In this document: positions 7,601 to 9,017 of the stretch, piece by piece
Layout: each line of letters begins with the position of its first letter
How positions within the stretch are numbered: position 1 is the first letter of the stretch
NCBI GenBank assembly: GCA_003176035.1
Contig: PSRL01000202.1
Span: forward strand, 1-9,017
DNA length: 9,017 bases
Direction of reading: 5' to 3'
Origin: Verrucomicrobiota bacterium
Lineage (GTDB): Bacteria; Verrucomicrobiota; Verrucomicrobiia; Chthoniobacterales; Xiphinematobacteraceae
The notes under the pieces: model-generated
Databases searched by the model: none
What the model saw: the letters and a program-made list of their open reading frames with translations, nothing else
What the model was told of the DNA's origin: nothing
Position numbers and translations under genes: made by a program

Positions 7601-8070
7601 TTGGCCTGCGAGATTTGTCCCGCAAGAATTTGGGAATTTACTTCTCCTTTCAGGCAGCCACTCAAAGCAATTAATCCCTCTGAATGACAGGCCAACAAAT
7701 CTCTATCGACACGAGGTTTATAATAATACCCCTCCAAATGAGCGGCGGTCACCAATTTGACTAGATTGCTATATCCTTTGTTGTCCCGAGCAAGTACGGT
7801 AAGGTGGTAGGCAGCCTCTCTTCCTGAGGAGGCTTTGCGATCAGTTCGTTTACCCGGCGCTACATAGAGTTCGCAACCAATGATTGGCTTAATTCCAGCT
7901 TTAGTAGCCGCTTGATAAAACTCAATTGCTCCATAAAGATTGCCATGATCGGTAATGGCAATTGCAGGCATCCCATACTCAACCGCTTTCTTCATCACAT
8001 CCGAAATTCGGACTGCTCCATCCAGCAGGGAATATTCGGTATGCAAATGGAGATGAACAAAAGATGGCAT
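4669..8070 (-). CDS. dnaE: DNA polymerase III alpha subunit DnaE
   Basis: This is the replicative C-family polymerase, 1133 residues (E. coli 1160). The PHP domain (about 1-280) holds all nine residues expected of a metal-binding site: H8, H10, D17, H42, E67, H89, C139, D207 and H209. The palm has GPGRGSAAGS (358-367), PDIDIDF with catalytic Asp400 and Asp402, and KMDFLGLKTL with Asp553. The fingers include YRPGPMD, YQEQVQRAA and FNKSHSAAYG. QASLF (908-912) is a clamp-binding motif in the expected place, followed by an OB fold (about 980-1060) with MAGMLISVEKRFTKSEGKP. I chose the ATG at 8068-8070 (MPSFVHLHLHTEYS), the family's standard N-terminus. A TTG at 8106 would add twelve unrelated residues. 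GGGAGG sits directly against the ATG, too close for an ideal ribosome-binding site. The product is cytoplasmic. Confidence 0.97.
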   Translation of the reverse strand: MPSFVHLHLHTEYSLLDGAVRISDVMKKAVEYGMPAIAITDHGNLYGAIEFYQAATKAGIKPIIGCELYVAPGKRTDRKASSGREAAYHLTVLARDNKGYSNLVKLVTAAHLEGYYYKPRVDRDLLACHSEGLIALSGCLKGEVNSQILAGQISQAKAVAATYRDIFGRENFFLELHDHGIEAQGRCRPHLIEFSRDLGIDLVLANDVHFLERAHHDAHDVMICIGTAAMVHDEKRMRYLPELYFKSPSEMRALFPDLPQAADNTLRIAERCDLKLEFGKSKYPAYEPPQGMSREAYLRKLCEDGLIKRFGDRAKTSTDLRKRLEYELSILEKAGFVSYFLIVWDFIHFAKQSGIPVGPGRGSAAGSLVAYVLEITDLNPIQYGLIFERFLNPERVSPPDIDIDFCQMRRGEVIEYVRRKYGERAVSQIVTFGTLGAKSVVRDVGRVLNWKYSDADRIAKMIPNELNITLRSAAEKNPELRDALEKEAPTRQLWDYALVLEGLTRNTGIHAAGIVIGDQDLSNYIPLCKGKDEEVVTQYSMGPLTDLGMLKMDFLGLKTLTVIADAASFILLNHPNFNIGNIPLDDASTFELLNRGETIGIFQLESGGMTSTCKRFQIQNIDDIIALIALYRPGPMDLIDDYIERKKGLKKIEYAHPLLEEVCSDTFGVMIYQEQVQRAANILAGYSLGQADLLRRAMGKKDKQKMAKERKNFIEGCKRVNGISERKADAIFDLLEKFAGYGFNKSHSAAYGILCYQTAYLKANFPVEFMAGLLGNEINNTDKISVFVAECQRMDVEILPPDINRSGLKFTVEDGQRAIRFGLAAVKNVGEQAMNATLKERDKKGPFQSLENFCQRMDSRTVNRKILESLVKCGAFDCFGKSRASLFAQIEGAIASATAVHRDRASGQASLFSFTDEPEVPQRLPKVEPWGLHETLAYEKELLGFYVTGHPLDAYREALESGEYSSVSDLLRLSETSATVKMAGMLISVEKRFTKSEGKPFALIVLEDYTGSIEMSVWNETFVRVSELLNVGTVIALSARVVKREESLRVAVNSISLLVPQSKPVRLKLNRQATDERALYAIVNAATRYPGSRKLLIDFVDSAGQSCVVCAGKEFFVGDERALLNEIKQYLIE

Positions 8071-8146
8071 CCTCCCAGGATTACAAGAACACTCCGTTTT
8101 GAGCAAGTCGAGCCACCTCCATCGGTTTTTTTAAGGGCATTTATTC

Positions 8147-8422
8147 GAACCTATCCCAAACCTAGGGAGGCCGGCGCGAGAAGCAGTTATGACAGAGGAT
8201 CAGGAGCGCGGATGGCCATTCATCCTCTGCGGCACCTGGCCAACCCCAAGCGACACCATCCTACGGCGAAGGGTCCTCGCCCCCGAGGTTGCCGCCCTCT
8301 GGAGCCAGGCCAGGCTGTATTTTCAAAATCTACAACACCATCGGAGGCATTGCCTCTTTTGAGGCCTCGCCTGGCTCCGATATTTCTGGCAACGCTGCTC
8401 TTCCTAGGTTCAGGGGCGGTTC
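8147..8422. other. GC-rich foldback element or structured RNA locus, family not recognised
   Basis: This intergenic island is about 62% GC (112 of 180 bases, 8161-8340, counted by hand). Its ends are imperfect inverted copies, 8147-8168 against 8401-8422, agreeing at 16 of 22 positions including AACCTAGG/CCTAGGTT. Inside are perfect stems: CAGAGGAT/ATCCTCTG (8193-8200 with 8222-8229), GCGGCA/TGCCGC (8229-8234 with 8290-8295) enclosing CCTCG/CGAGG (8275-8279 with 8284-8288), and GGAGCCAGGC/GCCTGGCTCC (8301-8310 with 8369-8378) enclosing GCCTC-TTTT-GAGGC (8352-8365). Frames are open across it on both strands, but their products look like translated repeat rather than protein. It could be a MITE-like or other dispersed repeat, or a non-coding RNA gene of either strand. 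I found no match to RNase P RNA, tmRNA, SRP RNA or a riboswitch. Confidence 0.5.
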
Positions 8423-8446
8423 CGAAGCATTCATGAATGCTCCGGA
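8421..8446. repeat. 26-base near-perfect palindrome
   Basis: AGCATTCATGAATGCT (8426-8441 by symmetry about the central TCATGA) is flanked by TCCG and CGGA. This makes a 26-base inverted repeat with a single mismatched pair (A8425 against C8442). It abuts the right end of the GC-rich foldback element. Having no loop, it resembles a protein-binding site or a repeat terminus more than an RNA hairpin. Confidence 0.55.
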
Positions 8447-8696
8447 CGTATGTTGCGAAACAATTTGGCAACAACACACACCAATTCAATTCATTAATAC
8501 TCTATCGCTAGCAATCGCCGCCGCTAAGCATTTAGCCTCCATGAACATACACATAACCCGATGCCGACTCCAGTTTTATTATAATAACTCTATTATAGTA
8601 ATATGTATAGGACTTATATATGGTAGAGATACGCATTAGTCATTTAAATCCGCAACGTTGCACTTAACAATCTTCGCCATACTTTCCTTACCCCTG
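8447..8696. other. Intergenic stretch with AT-rich palindromes, no gene recognised
   Basis: This continues the gene-free interval between dnaE and the small gene at 8734. Composition falls abruptly to about 25% GC at 8581-8640. It holds the palindromes TTATTATAATAA (8576-8587), ATTTAAAT (8642-8649) and GCAACGTTGC (8652-8661). The plus-strand frame 8289-8639 crosses it but changes character along its length and looks non-coding. Possible roles are an upstream regulatory region for the small gene or the remainder of a mobile repeat. Confidence 0.35.
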
Positions 8697-8725
8697 TTGC
8701 GCATAATAGAAGTCAGGGTTATATT
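8697..8725 (+). promoter_or_regulatory. Candidate sigma-70 promoter of the small gene
   Basis: TTGCGC (8697-8702) and TATATT (8720-8725) are separated by exactly 17 bases. The -10 matches consensus at five of six positions, the -35 at three. Transcription would start near 8732, two bases before the ATG at 8734, so the mRNA would be almost leaderless. No Shine-Dalgarno precedes that ATG, which fits. Confidence 0.45.
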
Positions 8726-8733
8726 ATCGCCCT

Positions 8734-8967
8734 ATGAGTATTAATATAGAACCACCGTCACTGACGAGGTCACATTTATCTATTCAAAAATTGGAAAATC
8801 ACATTTCATCTAAATTAGAAGATGATTTTGAAAACGATGCCGCCAGGAAACATGCTGATTTTAAATCCAAACTGAATGAAAAGGTAGCTCATGCAACGAC
8901 CTCGGCCCCTCAGTTTACCGGGGTAAATTTGGATGATGATTGGGATATTACTTCGGCAACTAAATAG
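8734..8967 (+). CDS. Small charged protein of unknown function
   Basis: This is a 77-residue hypothetical protein that I do not recognise. The central part (about 14-53) is predicted by eye to be a long amphipathic helix, with I17, L20, I24, L28, F32 and later L47 and V51 at three- to four-residue spacing, so a coiled coil or helical hairpin is possible. The C-terminus is acidic (NLDDDWDI, 65-72). There is no signal peptide, membrane segment or cysteine. Codon use is mixed and natural, without the simple-sequence look of the shadow frames around it, and a plausible promoter lies just upstream. It ends 50 bases before the window edge, and a following gene on the same strand could begin just beyond. 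A small secretion-apparatus component, chaperone or regulator are all possible, but nothing chooses between them. Confidence 0.6.
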   Translation: MSINIEPPSLTRSHLSIQKLENHISSKLEDDFENDAARKHADFKSKLNEKVAHATTSAPQFTGVNLDDDWDITSATK

Positions 8968-9017
8968 ATAGCAATTATATTTTATTGGCGTACGCGACGA
9001 ATTTATTTTGGAAAAAA

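Noticed and set aside
8071..8106. TTG start adding twelve residues to DnaE
   Set aside because: The extra residues (LKTECSCNPGR) do not resemble the family N-terminus, whereas the ATG at 8068-8070 gives the standard MPSFVHLHLHTEYS start.
8160..8450. RNase P RNA on the minus strand
   Set aside because: GTAGG, GCTTG and GATGAATGGCC occur in an order reminiscent of the 3' half of bacterial RNase P RNA. However, the conserved 5' GAGGAAAGUCC, the GGUAAGAG-type segment and a proper ACAGAA...GGCUUA are absent, and the length is too short.
8220..8489. Minus-strand 89-codon frame in the same island
   Set aside because: Rich in Arg and Gly as expected from GC-rich non-coding sequence, no recognisable motif, and antisense to the equally long plus frame.
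8289..8639. Plus-strand 116-codon open frame across the GC-rich island and AT-rich tract
   Set aside because: It lies on top of inverted repeats, its composition changes sharply along the length, and a second frame of similar size is open on the other strand (8220-8489). It looks like a translated repeat, with no domain recognised.
8107..8733. tmRNA, SRP RNA, tRNA or metabolite riboswitch
   Set aside because: No TTCGA T-arm with a pairing stem, no SRP GGAAG-AGCAG core and no known riboswitch core could be found on either strand. TTCGAA at 8145-8149 has no flanking T-stem.
1..9017. CRISPR array or insertion sequence with transposase
   Set aside because: No regularly spaced direct repeats and no transposase or integrase motifs in any frame.

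Overview
The window looks like ordinary bacterial chromosome carrying housekeeping genes, with one acquired toxin-antitoxin module at the left and an unexplained structured intergenic element at the right. I place the organism only tentatively. Gene content (RodA, a TTG- or weak-SD-started ABC ATPase, a HAD-IIB phosphatase, ThiE, a DnaE1-type polymerase with a complete PHP metal site), the moderate GC content and the scarcity of Shine-Dalgarno sites would fit a member of the Planctomycetota-Verrucomicrobiota-Chlamydiota group. The sequence does not prove this, and no rRNA or tRNA is present to settle it.

Left region (1-1054): about 250 bases with no recognisable gene, then a minus-strand FitA/FitB-type (VapBC family) toxin-antitoxin pair whose genes overlap by 4 bases. 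Upstream of the antitoxin is a dense cluster of palindromes and repeated GCTAT half-sites (956-1018), a good candidate for the autoregulatory operator. A hairpin between this and rodA may end the rodA transcript.

Central region (1055-4057, minus strand): HAD phosphatase, then an oligopeptide-type ABC ATPase, then rodA. All three run in one direction, and the last two are only 11 bases apart, so this is probably one transcription unit. RodA keeps its catalytic Asp but has lost the conserved Glu and Lys of the FQPSExxK motif.

Right-central region (4041-8070): thiE on the plus strand diverges from the HAD gene and converges on dnaE, overlapping its 3' end by 23 bases. DnaE is full length, with its three catalytic Asp residues, all nine expected PHP ligands and a QxxLF clamp-binding motif.

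Right end (8071-9017): about 660 bases without a convincing gene. The first part is a GC-rich island (about 62% GC by hand count over 8161-8340) that folds into several nested helices closed by imperfect inverted ends at 8147-8168 and 8401-8422. It is followed by a perfect 16-base palindrome core and a very AT-rich stretch. After this a small charged protein of unknown function (77 aa) has a good candidate promoter so close to its ATG that its mRNA would be almost leaderless. The structured island is the part of the window least explained by known features.
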